Assembly (NCBI RefSeq): GCF_026914265.1
Contig: NC_069127.1
Coordinates: forward strand, 26,827,953-26,891,952
Direction: 5' to 3'
DNA length: 64,000 bases
From: Mya arenaria
Lineage: Eukaryota; Mollusca; Bivalvia; Myida; Myidae
Below the pieces are notes generated by a model. The model did no database searches. It saw only the letters and a program-made list of their open reading frames with translations, and was not told where the DNA came from. The translations under genes and the position numbers were made by a program. Positions 1-10,942 of the stretch are shown one piece after another; the stretch's first letter is position 1, and the number at the start of each line of letters is the position of its first letter.

Positions 1-940
1 CAGTTTTGATTAACATGTCCCTTATTTTTTTATTAAACATTAGTCCAGTAATAACAGTGCCATCTGTCTGCAGTCCTATGTTATATCGAGTATAATTTAG
101 GTTTTGCTCCCATTTTTAAATTTCATTTCTGTGCTAAGCCCTTCTAAGTGGATTGAACATTTTGGTAGACTTCCCAATCTTTCTTATTTTTACCCCTTGT
201 TCATGGCCTTAAGTTGCCAATACAAAATTAAATTTGCATTATAAAAATACTGAATATCTCAGTCTGAGTCTTTACTGATGAAGGCGTTACGCCGATACGT
301 TTAAGATAATAAACTTTACGTGTTTGTGTGGATTATTTCATTCAGTCTTAACCAGAAACTCACAATAAGAGAACTTAAGCATAGTTATGCGTCAGAGTTA
401 TAGATCTTTCTATGCATTTTATTTGTCTAAATAAATGACCAGTCCTTTTGGCAATAACCTTGTGCCTCTTGAGTACTTGGCTTGACCTTATGGTTTTTAT
501 TACATTGATTGTTTTTTATTTGCACACAACAAGGATGATGACACTATGCTATGTCAAAACCTCAACAAATTTTCTTCAAACAAAAAAAAGGAAATTCAGA
601 ATAACCTTTATTACATAATTTTAGGAAATACAACCATACAATCAATGAAATAAAAATGTATCTGTAAATCATAATTCTTGTTATGTGTTCGTTAAATTCA
701 ACTTAATAAAATAAAATAAATATTAGTTGCAGTAAGCAATGCTCATCACTTCTAATAAACGTTGTAGACTAAAAAACAAATCAACACAAATGGAAAAACC
801 TGTTTTCAAGTCAGCTAGTGTCTTATTGTATGCCTAATCATTTCAGCTAGATTGTTACGCAAGTTGAAAGCTTACAGAATTATTCAAGTCTTTCGCCTTA
901 GTTGAAACTAGTATGGACATACTTTTTCTGAGGCCATGAA
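1..940. other. AT-rich intergenic sequence, no gene seen
   Basis: No open frame with splice context or recognisable domain was found. The only structured motif is the hammerhead-like core at 275-299, listed separately. Confidence 0.5.
275..299 (+). ncRNA. Hammerhead-ribozyme-like core motif (degenerate)
   Basis: The sequence reads CTGATGA, then a self-complementary stem (GGCG-TTA-CGCC), then GATACG. A hammerhead core needs CUGAUGA, stem II and GAAA, so one base of the GAAA box is changed. A short hairpin (GTTTA/TAAAC) follows where stem III would be. Such motifs are known in Penelope-like elements and retrozymes. No reverse transcriptase is visible nearby and stem I was not convincingly found, so this is at best an inactive remnant. 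Confidence 0.3.
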
Positions 941-1020
941 AAAGTATCTTGGTGGGGCTTGAACTAACAACCTTTGATTTGAGGCAGACACCTAGGCTTA
1001 TCCTCTAGACCACTTTCACA
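940..1020 (-). repeat. tRNA-derived SINE head (remnant)
   Basis: On the minus strand a box-A-like stretch (GGTCTAGAGGATAAGCC) is followed by a box-B-like stretch (TTAGTTCAAGCCCC) at tRNA spacing. The cloverleaf is degraded, so this is a polymerase III promoter remnant of a SINE rather than a functional tRNA gene. Confidence 0.55.
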
Positions 1021-1823
1021 TTTTAAAGAGACCAAATTACAATATGGCATTTCCAAGGATGTGCCCTATTAAGGATTTTCGGAAGTCTTTCAAAATTGAA
1101 CTGAACAAAAGAGTTCTCCTTGATTTGGTCTGCCAATGCCATCTGTTTCTAATTCCTGTTTTTGTAGTTATCTTCCCTCCGTCATAGGAGAACCACTTTA
1201 AACGTAGATAAATCCTTTACCACACAGTTGAATAAATATATATATATGCACTTTTTCGTTGTTAAAAAAGTTCCACAGTGATAAAATATGTGTCCAGATT
1301 AAAAGTAAAGTTCACTCAAATATCCTGAGAAATAAATTTTTAAAAGTTGACTGCAAGAGGGTTACCACTGAGTAGCCCTACAAAGCATTATTAAGGAGTA
1401 GCTGTATCTATGCTGTAAAGTAAATGTCCAGCTTCGGATTGTATTGCTTCAGGTAATGGAAGGTTTAATGTTACTTTTTTTATTTAATAATCACGGGCCA
1501 ACAGTGGACTATTATCTGCAACTTCACATTTAAGTAAGTCATCAAATATTTTAGATGACAAGTTGTTCCACTGAACACGTTATTTCCATCTTGCACTTAT
1601 TTTCTCTTCAATGTTGGCTTTGCAGTTGTGTTACATGTTTTCCATGCATTGCAGGTCAATCCTCAGTACCATGGAAGTTTTTTATTTCATTCCAGGGTCT
1701 GAAATAGAAAACATTAAATACAACAGAAATAATAGGAATGAGATTTTCAAATGAATATCTTAAAAAGTCTGTACAATAACATAGAAAATTATTCACAACA
1801 TATTTAGTGCCACACCAGTTTAA

Positions 1824-2196
1824 AGCTGCATTCTCACAGATTTACTGTTCTTACACCTTTTTAAAATTTGTCTTTTAATGAGCCAATTGGCAATTATTTT
1901 GGAAATGTCTAGGGACCAGAGATATAAGACTGCTGACATAATATCAGATAACAGTCTTTTATATTCAAGTTTGAAAAATTGGTATAAATCCTTCAATTTA
2001 GTCATAAAAGGTCACGCAGAATAGAACAGATTTCAATTTTTTGAAAAAAATGACGAAAAAAGTTTTTCGCTATTGCTTTAAGCCATATATTTGTGTACAA
2101 TTAATTTAAATAATCACCTCCCTAACTCCTTTGATATCGATTGAAAAGCTCTTGAGAAACGACCAAGAAGAACTGTCAATCTGTGAGAGAGCAGCT
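1824..2196. mobile_element. TTAA-flanked MITE, copy 1
   Basis: The ends are inverted: AGCTGCATTCTCACAG on the left, and on the right GCAGCT preceded by CTGTGAGAG. Both ends are flanked by TTAA (1820-1823 and 2197-2200). A TTAA target is characteristic of piggyBac- and Kolobok-type transposases. The 373-bp length and lack of an ORF make it non-autonomous. A second full copy is at 42926-43280, and a one-ended fragment lies near 32197. Confidence 0.65.
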
Positions 2197-2200
2197 TTAA

Positions 2201-3184
2201 GCTTTGGACCAAATTTAAGAATTGACGTAAGATGAAATTGCTATCTTGTTGAAATTCCACTACAATGTTGATCAATATTTTTATACCGTCATTCTTTGTT
2301 GATTAATTGTACAAACATGCAGGTATATTTTGGCTAAAACCAGTAGGGAACTTGATTGTTGAATCATTGTCCGAATTTTGAAAATAGCACAACCATTACA
2401 TCATCTGCCATTTTTCATTAGAACAAGCCAGGAATTCAGAGCCGGCCGCACCACTGGTACCATACTGCGCTCTGAAAATAGCAATAAGATTAAAATTAAA
2501 ATGTCTGCATCACCACCATTGGTTGATATTATAGAATTTAACTTTGAAAGAAATGTGTGCTGGTTTATGTGTTCAAACCCATTTTGAAAGACCACTAGCA
2601 TGATGATCTACTTTATTTAGAGACGCTAGCATGATGATCTAATTTATTTAGAGAGCTATATTAGTGAACAGGCATCCAATTGTGTGCCATTTCATTGAGC
2701 TGATTGGTATCAACACTCACACTACAATATTGATGAAGAAATGCAACTTTATGCAAACATAAAATTATTTATGGCCGTTGTACAATTTATTTCTGTACGT
2801 CCGAGGCACGGGATTTAGGCAATATCTCGGGAATTAGCCATACGGGCACTTTATCCCAGGAGCCAATCAATTTCCCCCTTTTTGTGCCACGTAACGCTAC
2901 AGGCCAATCAGAATGCGCCTGCCATTCTTCTTTGTATGCTAAGCGCTCGCCAGTCTCTCGAATATATTTTTACCACCACCTCCCCACCTCCTCCATTTAT
3001 TTTTTCTTTCTAATTTTATGGACGCTCTTTCCAAGGTCTACCTTGTTTCTTTTCTTCGTTTCTTTCACTTACCGCCTCGTACCTTAAGATATACCAATTG
3101 TTGTTGTAATTGTTTTGTTTTTCTGGGCAACGTTTTGTATTTTCCATTGCCTTATAATTACTGTTCTTCCGAATGTGTTTACCC
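2201..3184. other. Intergenic sequence with two CCAAT motifs
   Basis: The segment 2790-2960 is less AT-rich than its surroundings and has two CCAAT motifs near 2863 and 2903. No open frame downstream has splice support, so a promoter cannot be claimed. Confidence 0.3.
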
Positions 3185-3308
3185 AACTTTGTTAATTTTG
3201 AGATCTCGTGTTGTTTTTGTAATTGTATGTTTTTATTTTCTGACCAAACTTTGTTAATTTTGAGATTTCATGTTGTTTTTGTAATTGTATGTTTTTATTT
3301 TCTGACCA
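3185..3308. repeat. 62-bp unit in two tandem copies
   Basis: Two nearly identical units, both beginning AACTTTGTTAATTTTGAGAT, start at 3185 and 3247. They differ by only a few bases, so the duplication is recent. The short plus-strand frames here are by-products of the repeat. Confidence 0.85.
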
Positions 3309-3629
3309 CATTGTTTATATATGCATCTAGGGGTGGGCGATTTTGGTCCACCCAGATATGTTTTTCGGACAACTTTTCTAAATTACCTTTTGAATAACTT
3401 AGCAATATTTATGGCATTTTAATAAATGCCCGTTTTTCATTCAAACGTTTGTTTTCCTTCAATCCATTCTAGTTCGACTTCCCTGTACATAACGTAGCTT
3501 TGACCTTGGACAATTACATAAATATATTTAACTATGTTTTTATCACGGACATATAAACCAAACGTCCTTGGTTAAAGAAATGTTAATTTTAATTATAAAA
3601 ACTGAAGTTTGTAAATACACTGAGTTAAG

Positions 3630-3676
3630 AAAGTCTGAACCTATTATCAATCTAAGTAAAGTCAGGTTCAGACTTT
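3630..3676. repeat. 13-bp inverted repeat
   Basis: AAAGTCTGAACCT is followed, after a 21-nt loop, by its exact complement AGGTTCAGACTTT. It is isolated and has no known role. Confidence 0.6.
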
Positions 3677-3779
3677 TTTGTATTTCAAAGAAATCAAATA
3701 AAGTATTTGTGTTCTTAATTTTTGCCACTGATTACTGTTAATATCTCAGCAAGAGTTAATTGAAAGCAGACTTAACACC

Positions 3780-6700
3780 ACCCACTAAAAATATATGACA
3801 TTTTACTTAATTTCTCATGAGGGGACTTTTTACACCGTTTTTATATTTTAATAAAATATATCAAGTATAAAAATAGCACTTACACACAAAAAGTGGTAAA
3901 AGTTCGCCCTTCATTCTGTCTTTGGTCTAACATATCGATTGGCTGTTTGAACATCTCCTTAGTCAGCCATGATGGACTATTTTCTTATAACCTGTATTAT
4001 TTCCGAGGCTAATTCCTGTTGGATAGTGGCCGAGGTGTTCCGATTGTCCCTATTATTATTTATTTATTCCGGTATTGGTCTACTACAGTTTTTACAGAAC
4101 ATGGTCTGTTTCGTCAGAGTCAGTTACGTGATAAAATCAATCTGATTTTTAAAAATGAAACAAGTGTAGAGTTTATACAAGTTATTGTTATGTAATTGTG
4201 AGACAAAACGAGTACAATACATAAACAAGACAATTATAAAATGTATTTACTATAAATCAATACTAATAGAACTCCTGAAATTATTAAAACGCTATTTTGA
4301 AAGAAACCAAAAGGTCAAGGTTATATCATCTGTGTAAACATTAGTGAAATACGGAAGGTATATTTACAAAAATTATTAAGCTCTTATTTAAACCCAGTAC
4401 GTATGCACATAAAATCAATGTACCATTGCAGGGTTGAAAGTAATGGAGAGGTCTGGTTTATGGTAATGGTTACATTTAAGTGTTAATATTCAATATAAAG
4501 GCATTATACTTCCCATTAGATAACCATTAAATACTACTTTTTATAGTACAACAGGTAAAAGTTGTAGTCAAATGTTAGAAAGAAAGATTTTCACTCAAAC
4601 AAGTACCAATGGTTAGAATATTTACGTTTGCCGATGATATCTACTTAGAACCATTTAGATTATAATTCAAAATATATGGTTATGGATTTAGTCTTAACCG
4701 ATATAATATAATTTTAAGTCTACTGATCATCACATAATTTGGCGAACATCAATTAAGCCGTAGTTGCTACTTAAAAAATTATATCAAAAGCGCACAGTTA
4801 TTTACTAATAATTCCGCCATGCACAGCATTGAAATACTTTTATCGTATTGGAAACACCTCAATATTCATGGACATTCAATAATATACCCCATTATCAGTA
4901 GAAGGTTCCATGCCTAGGGAGTCTTGATAACATAGGAAATATCCTATTCACATCATTTTCAGTGGCTGTCAAAACACAATCAAAGCCTATTACAATACAT
5001 TTGGCAGATTTCACAAAAGAGGCAATTATGTGGCCCATTTTCTTTCATTTATTGTAATTGCATGTCAACGTCATTTATACAGCAATTGCCTTTCCCAACC
5101 CATTAAGAACACCTTATAGAAGTGATTTGTATTAAAATAATGAAAATATTGTGTTAAATAAGGTAAAAAAAATGTAAAAATATGCCGATATTTAGGACAA
5201 AAAGACAGAAAATCTTCCCGGTACCAATATACCACTTTTTTGAGGATGCTTTTCAGTAACATCTGGTAAGTATTTTATTCTTGTCTGTTGAATAATGTTT
5301 GCAATAAATGTTAATTAAAACAATAATATATCTAAAATGATTGCATTTCGTTCGTAAAATACATAAATTTTCGGTAATTGCGCATGGTGATAACGTTACG
5401 GTAATCTGTCCTCCAATTGTTGTGTAACATTAGCAGACATGATCCACTGCTAACTGTTTTAAGCCTAAACATACCTTTATTAAATCACTGAAAACAAAGA
5501 CTTACGTGTCAGATAAAAACAGTATTGCATGTAACAAGAAATTGGTCATTCCCGATCATAAAGATTTTAGGTCTAAAAATGTGTTAATGTTACGCAAAAT
5601 CGATTCTGTCCCATTTTAGCATGACGATAGCACCTTTTCTATTCGTGAATAATTTACACCGACTGAGGGTTAACATCCAGCGATTACTTTTAAATTGGAC
5701 TGGTTCACAGTTGACATTGAAATGATAAAAATAGTGGTGAATACCGTTGATAAAAACTAAATCCAAGTTTGGCTCATTCTGTCCTTCGATGTAACGTTAA
5801 CATTATGTCACGCTAGCATTAAGACAAGCGCTTAATAAAGCGAGAAAATCGTTGAAATTTGATGACTTTCCCAGAGTCAATTATTCGAACATAACAATGT
5901 CGTCTGTAAACTATCGTTTGTAAGTATTCATTCATTAGGTACGTAGTTTATATTGAATTCATACCGCTTTTGTGTTTGATATCGTTATTTATTGGACAGA
6001 ATTAAGAATGCAAACGTTATAAAATGGACAGAAATATAGATGATAACGTGACAAATGGACATTACTGCAAATGTGACATTGGACAGAAACCTTCTTTTTT
6101 ATAAAACACATATTTATGTTTTGTTTTTTGTGATCCATTGTATGCTTTTGATACAAGCTGAACTGTTTAATACTTAATCTGAATTTGATTAAGTAAACTG
6201 AATGCTTATGTTATAATTGGGACAGAAATATGTTTGCTAATGTGACAAAAGGACTTTTCCCCTAATGTTACAATATGGCAGATTTCACGTTTTGGTGACC
6301 AAAAAGTTCCCGGCAAATATTGATTTTTAAAATTTATTGCAGATTTGTGATTTCAACGATAATCTTTTACAGCAATTTCTCATCTATCATATTTTAGAAC
6401 ATTTGCAATGATTTATTCATGCATTTTTATGAATAAAAGAATTTTGTATCACCATACCATTTGTGCTAGTGTTACAATATTGCCGGTAAAAACTTGTTTT
6501 GTTTTTTTAATATTTTGATCCAAAGAAGTATTTTGTCTTGCACTAAATGGTTCATTTATCTATAAAACAAGATTGTATAGACAAAAAACAAAGATTGTTT
6601 TGTTTTTCTCAAATAAATTGAAACAAACCCAAATTGGACAACTAGACAGAAAATAATTTCTGCAAACATAGGTTTTCTTTTTATATCAGATCAGATAAGC

Positions 6701-7600
6701 TATAAACATAAATGTTTTGTTGTGGTGATATAAATGTCTCTAGTATGGTGCAATTATCATTACCTTTGATATTAAACATATATATTATAAATTGCTAATT
6801 GCGAGTATGTGCTAGTGTTACCACAAGACAGAATTAGTAACATTAGCACTATGTCACATTAGCAGTTGGACAGAATGTTTCACAACAAAATAAAATACAG
6901 ACCTACCACAGACTCTTTGAGCTTGATACAGTATAAAACAAACTATATAAATGATTGATAAACACAGTCAATTGATAATCACATAAAATCATAATAATCA
7001 TACAAGATTGACGAAGATGCAGTGTGACAGACGTACACATTTTATGAGCTTCTACAGTTAAAAATAGTTTCTTTGACTCCTCCATTTAGTTTAAATGTTG
7101 TTATAATGTTTTACTCATTTGAGATTTTAATAACCTGTTGTTACAATATAATTCTATTGCTTCTCATAGTAGTTCCTACTAGTTTTGTTCATGTTGATTT
7201 ATAAATACACTGTTGACCTAAGTTTATATGGTGTCAGACTGAATGACGAATCCTTGAAACATTGTTCCCGCAGCAGTTTGATTAAAGAATCTCGTAAAAA
7301 AATATACCAATCTGGATAGAATAACTTCCAATACGAAAAACCAACAATAGAACTAAAGATCAGACTGTTGTGTGTCTTAAAGGCTTAGTTTAAGCCTTGT
7401 AAAAGTGACCCTCCCCCTTTTAAGGCCTAATTTAAGGATTATTTGGCATGATAATCCCCTGCTGTGCATCTCCTTCTAATCACACTGGTTTGACGGTAGG
7501 GGCCAATTTTCCTGTGTTTACCGGTAGGTTTATCGGCTCAGGGCCATTAAGGGTCCATTTCCTATCTTAAAATATCACATACTGCGCAGCAGGATATTCA
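3780..7600. other. AT-rich intergenic sequence with a scattered motif
   Basis: No gene is supported. From about 5400 to 6870, variants of 'tgctagtgttac' and 'ttggacagaa' recur many times at irregular spacing. The same pair recurs at 9110-9190, so this is probably an old, diverged dispersed repeat. Confidence 0.4.
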
Positions 7601-7634
7601 GAATCGGAGATCTGATAAGACAATTAGGCAATTA

Positions 7635-7949
7635 TGCACCAATAAATTGTAACCACGGCCCCCAGGTACGGGGGTATACTGGGGATAGCCGGGGAAAAGG
7701 GCTGGTTTTTACTTTCCAGTTGGCCCCGCATGGCCCTGTGAGTGCGGTGTTTCTGTCTTAGTGCCAAATTTAGTGGAGATATTGACTTATATAGAGTCTC
7801 TGGGGTGCGGGGGGCATTTGGCCGGAGTTTTACCATCCGTTCGTCCCGAAGGGCGGGGATTTTACCCGGGGTTTGCTGGACCGAAAGTCAAAGTCCCCGC
7901 TATTCCCTGGACCTCGGGGGGGGGGGCGTGGTAACAATTGACTGGTGCA
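7635..7949. mobile_element. MITE with TTA target duplication, Harbinger-like
   Basis: The left end TGCACCAATAAATTGTAACC and the right end ggtaacaattgactggtgca are inverted copies with a small indel. TTA flanks both sides (7632-7634 and 7950-7952). A TWA target is typical of PIF/Harbinger elements. The 315-bp interior is GC-rich and has no transposase. A related single end lies at 8723-8760. Confidence 0.5.
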
Positions 7950-8324
7950 TTAGATTAAGATCCATTTACAAGGGTTGTGTACAAATACACAGTGTCCTAA
8001 GAGATTGATCAGAAATCTTTACCCCGAACTGTATATGCCTACACAGTGACATGGTACACTGATCAAAAGATCTTATCATAAAAAAGGCAAACAAACATCC
8101 AGAACTTTAAAACCTGTAACAAGAACCACCCCTCCTGAGTAACCTTGCATATAATCCAACCCGACACAGCGAAAGACAATTCTTATAAAATAATGTTTAA
8201 TGTAAGTAAATTGCAACAGTCAAACAATTCAGACGATTTACACATCATCTTCTTGTCTTCAAGGGTATGGTTCTAAAAAGAAATTAAATTATTACATACT
8301 TTCTGTTGAGATATGAGAGTGTTC

Positions 8325-8400
8325 TAAGTTATATATGTCTGCCTCTAACACAAGAAGTCGTGGGTTTGGTTTGATCCCCACCAGGGGTACTTTCTCATTG
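8325..8400 (+). repeat. tRNA-derived SINE head (remnant)
   Basis: A box-B-like GGTTTGATCCCCACC is preceded by a weak box-A region about 50 bp upstream. It belongs to the same general class as the fragments at 940-1020 and 43545-43625 but does not match them closely. Confidence 0.35.
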
Positions 8401-8722
8401 CCTCACAAAACTAACACAATACGAAATGTTTTCTACCAAGGGAGCAGATTTGAGAGATTAAATTCACAGAGCTTACAAACTAAAACAAAACACTCGAACG
8501 TAAATGCCATAAATTCAAACATTTTAAATTTTTAGCAACAGATAATTTTAGATACTACTTTTACTAACACTTCTTATTGTTTCGCTACATTCAAAAAACA
8601 GTTTTGTTTGAAATACTGTAAGAATACAACGTCAATTTATTATCTGTAAATCTATTCATCAAACTCCTTCCACATGGAACAACGTTTAGTTCGTCAACTT
8701 GCACCACAATACCACTGGTCAT

Positions 8723-8850
8723 AATGCACCAGTCAATTGTAACCACACACCCTAGGTCCAGGGGTGGGGTTCAGGGAAAATAGAAAAGGTCTATCAGATC
8801 TCCAGGGGTGGGGTTCAGGGAAAATAGAAAAGGTCTTATCAGATCTCCAA
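8723..8850. repeat. MITE end followed by a 44-bp tandem duplication
   Basis: The stretch 8723-8760 matches one end of the TTA-flanked MITE at 7635-7949. It runs into two direct copies (starting about 8760 and 8804) of a unit containing GGGGTTCAGGGAAAATAG. A small inverted repeat of TCTTATCAGATCTC follows. Confidence 0.55.
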
Positions 8851-9680
8851 TGTGATAAGACCTTCTGTGCAGCTTTCAATGTTTTATTATGAAAATGGAC
8901 CTAAACTAGGCCTTTAACTAATTTATCGTATTTTTTTGTTGTGTATATATATGACAGAAGCAGAGTTTGACATCACCAAGAGAGAATTCTTGAGATGAAA
9001 GTCAATATTTGTATGCTCATTTTGTGATTCATTGTGTTTCTTATTTGACAAATCTTATTTTTGACACAAACTTGTGTTATATATTGTGTCTTTACCTTAT
9101 TTTAGTCACCTGAATGCTAGTGTTACATTTTGGACAGAACAATGTGTGCTATTGCATGACAATAGGACATCTCCCCTGGTGTTACTTTTGGATTCCTGTT
9201 TGAACCCCACCACTCCCCCACCAAAGTATATAAAAGTTGAAGAACATTGTTTCTGTGCTTCTAAAACTGTTCACTCTAGAGACTGTTTTTTATTCAATTT
9301 TAAACTGTCCCAGATTAAATTAACTGAATGCCAGTGTTTTATATAATATATATACTTATCATACAATAAACACATCAAGACTTCGAACTATTTTTAAACT
9401 AGAAACACCAAGATTTAACGAAACCAGGTTTTGAAATTGGTAAATAAGCATTGCATATAAGTAGCAACCATCTGCTTCTGCCTACCAACACCAAATACTA
9501 TATACTAGCTAAGCTTGATATAATCCAAGTTCAATCACTGTAGATAGTTGATGTCCTATTTTCTGTCAATTAACTTAGCTTAACCCATGTCCAGGTTTTC
9601 GTTTCCACATGAGCCTCCCGTACACTTAATTGCACATATCTTTATGGTGTTCTTAACTGAATGATTCCTCTTCTTTTAAG

Positions 9681-10942
9681 CTCACCAGAGCACAAAGTGC
9701 TCAAGGTGAGCTATTGTGATCGATCTATGTCCGGCGTCTGTCGTCCGTCAACGATTGGTTAAAATCATCTTCTTCTCCTAAACCTGCTGTGACAATTTTG
9801 ATGAAACTTCATAGGAATGACTATTGGTTGGTGCGTTTTCAAAATTGTTCAAAGAAATGAATTACATGCAGAACTCTGGTTGCCATGGCAACCTTAAGGA
9901 AATTTTCCACAATTGGTCATATTCATCATCTTCTCCTAAACCCCTGGGTCAATTTTAATGAAACTTCATAGGAATGATCCTTGGTTGGTGCTTTTTCAAA
10001 ATTGTTCATAGAAATGAATCTATACCGAACTCTGGTTGCCATGGCAGCCTAAAGGAAAAATTACAAAACTGTGGGTTACAAGTTCACTATAAATACATTT
10101 TGTTAAAATTTGATAGTAAGTAAAGTTTACCCTTGAAACAATGGCAGCAAGTCTTGCTATATGGTTTCCTTTTTTTATATTTCACTACTTTATGTTTTTA
10201 GTAACAAGGGAAAATATTTTAAATTTTATTAAGTCTTCATCATAGTTACTTCTAAGGTAATTATTGTTCTTTTTTTAGGATCATAGATTGAAATAATTAT
10301 TATACACTTTATCTTTAGAAGAAATTTCATTTTTTGTTATTGATAAATTTAATAATCAGACTTTTCCATTGAACTTCATGTATATTATTGTAAACTTCAT
10401 GTAGATCAATCTAAGCTGCAAATCTTATTTTCTGTGCAGATAGTGAATAAGCCTTATACAAAAACAAATGATTAAAAATATGTAAAGGAAGGTGATGTTG
10501 TCCTAGATGGAAGAAGCAATAATAGAAGATTAGTGTGTACCGCTCTTTGATTTTTAGAGCATTAAGGCAGATTATTGATTTTAATGGATGGTGCACTGTT
10601 TGTTGTTTGTGAATCTATACCAAAAGTTATTTTAGTGTGCAAGCAATTTAACAAAGTCCTGTCAGTGTGCAGGCAACTGAAAAAGTCATGTCAGTTGTTT
10701 GTGCATCTATTCTAAAAGTTCTTCAGTGTGCAAGCAATTTAACATAGTTTTGTCAGTGTGCAGGCAATTGCAAGAAGTCCTGTCAGTGGGAAGGCATTTG
10801 AACAAAGTCCTATCAGTGTGCAGGCAACTAAAAAAGTCCTTGTTTTCAATATTCTTTGAGAACAAATATCAAGCTATATTGCTAACAAAGGTTAAACTCT
10901 TTTACTAAGGTGAGCGATTTAGAGCCATCATGGCCCTCTTGT
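9681..10942. mobile_element. Composite dispersed repeat with CTCACC/GGTGAGC ends
   Basis: The element starts with ctcaccagagcacaaagtgc, continues through a CGTCTGTCGTCCGTC tract, and ends with GGTGAGCGATTT followed by 'catcatggccctcttgtttt'. Inside are two roughly 160-bp copies of a unit containing 'ttctcctaaac' and 'gaaacttcataggaatga', then the minisatellite at 10620-10845. No transposase is present. Elements of this form are very common in bivalve genomes. Confidence 0.6.
10620..10845. repeat. Degenerate ~37-bp minisatellite
   Basis: About six imperfect units share 'gtcctgtcagtgtgcaggca'. They lie inside the composite repeat at 9681-10942. The open frame across them is a consequence of the periodicity. 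Confidence 0.65.

Noticed and set aside
7742..8008. 88-codon frame in GC-rich sequence
   Set aside because: It lies within the TTA-flanked MITE; GC richness comes from the element.
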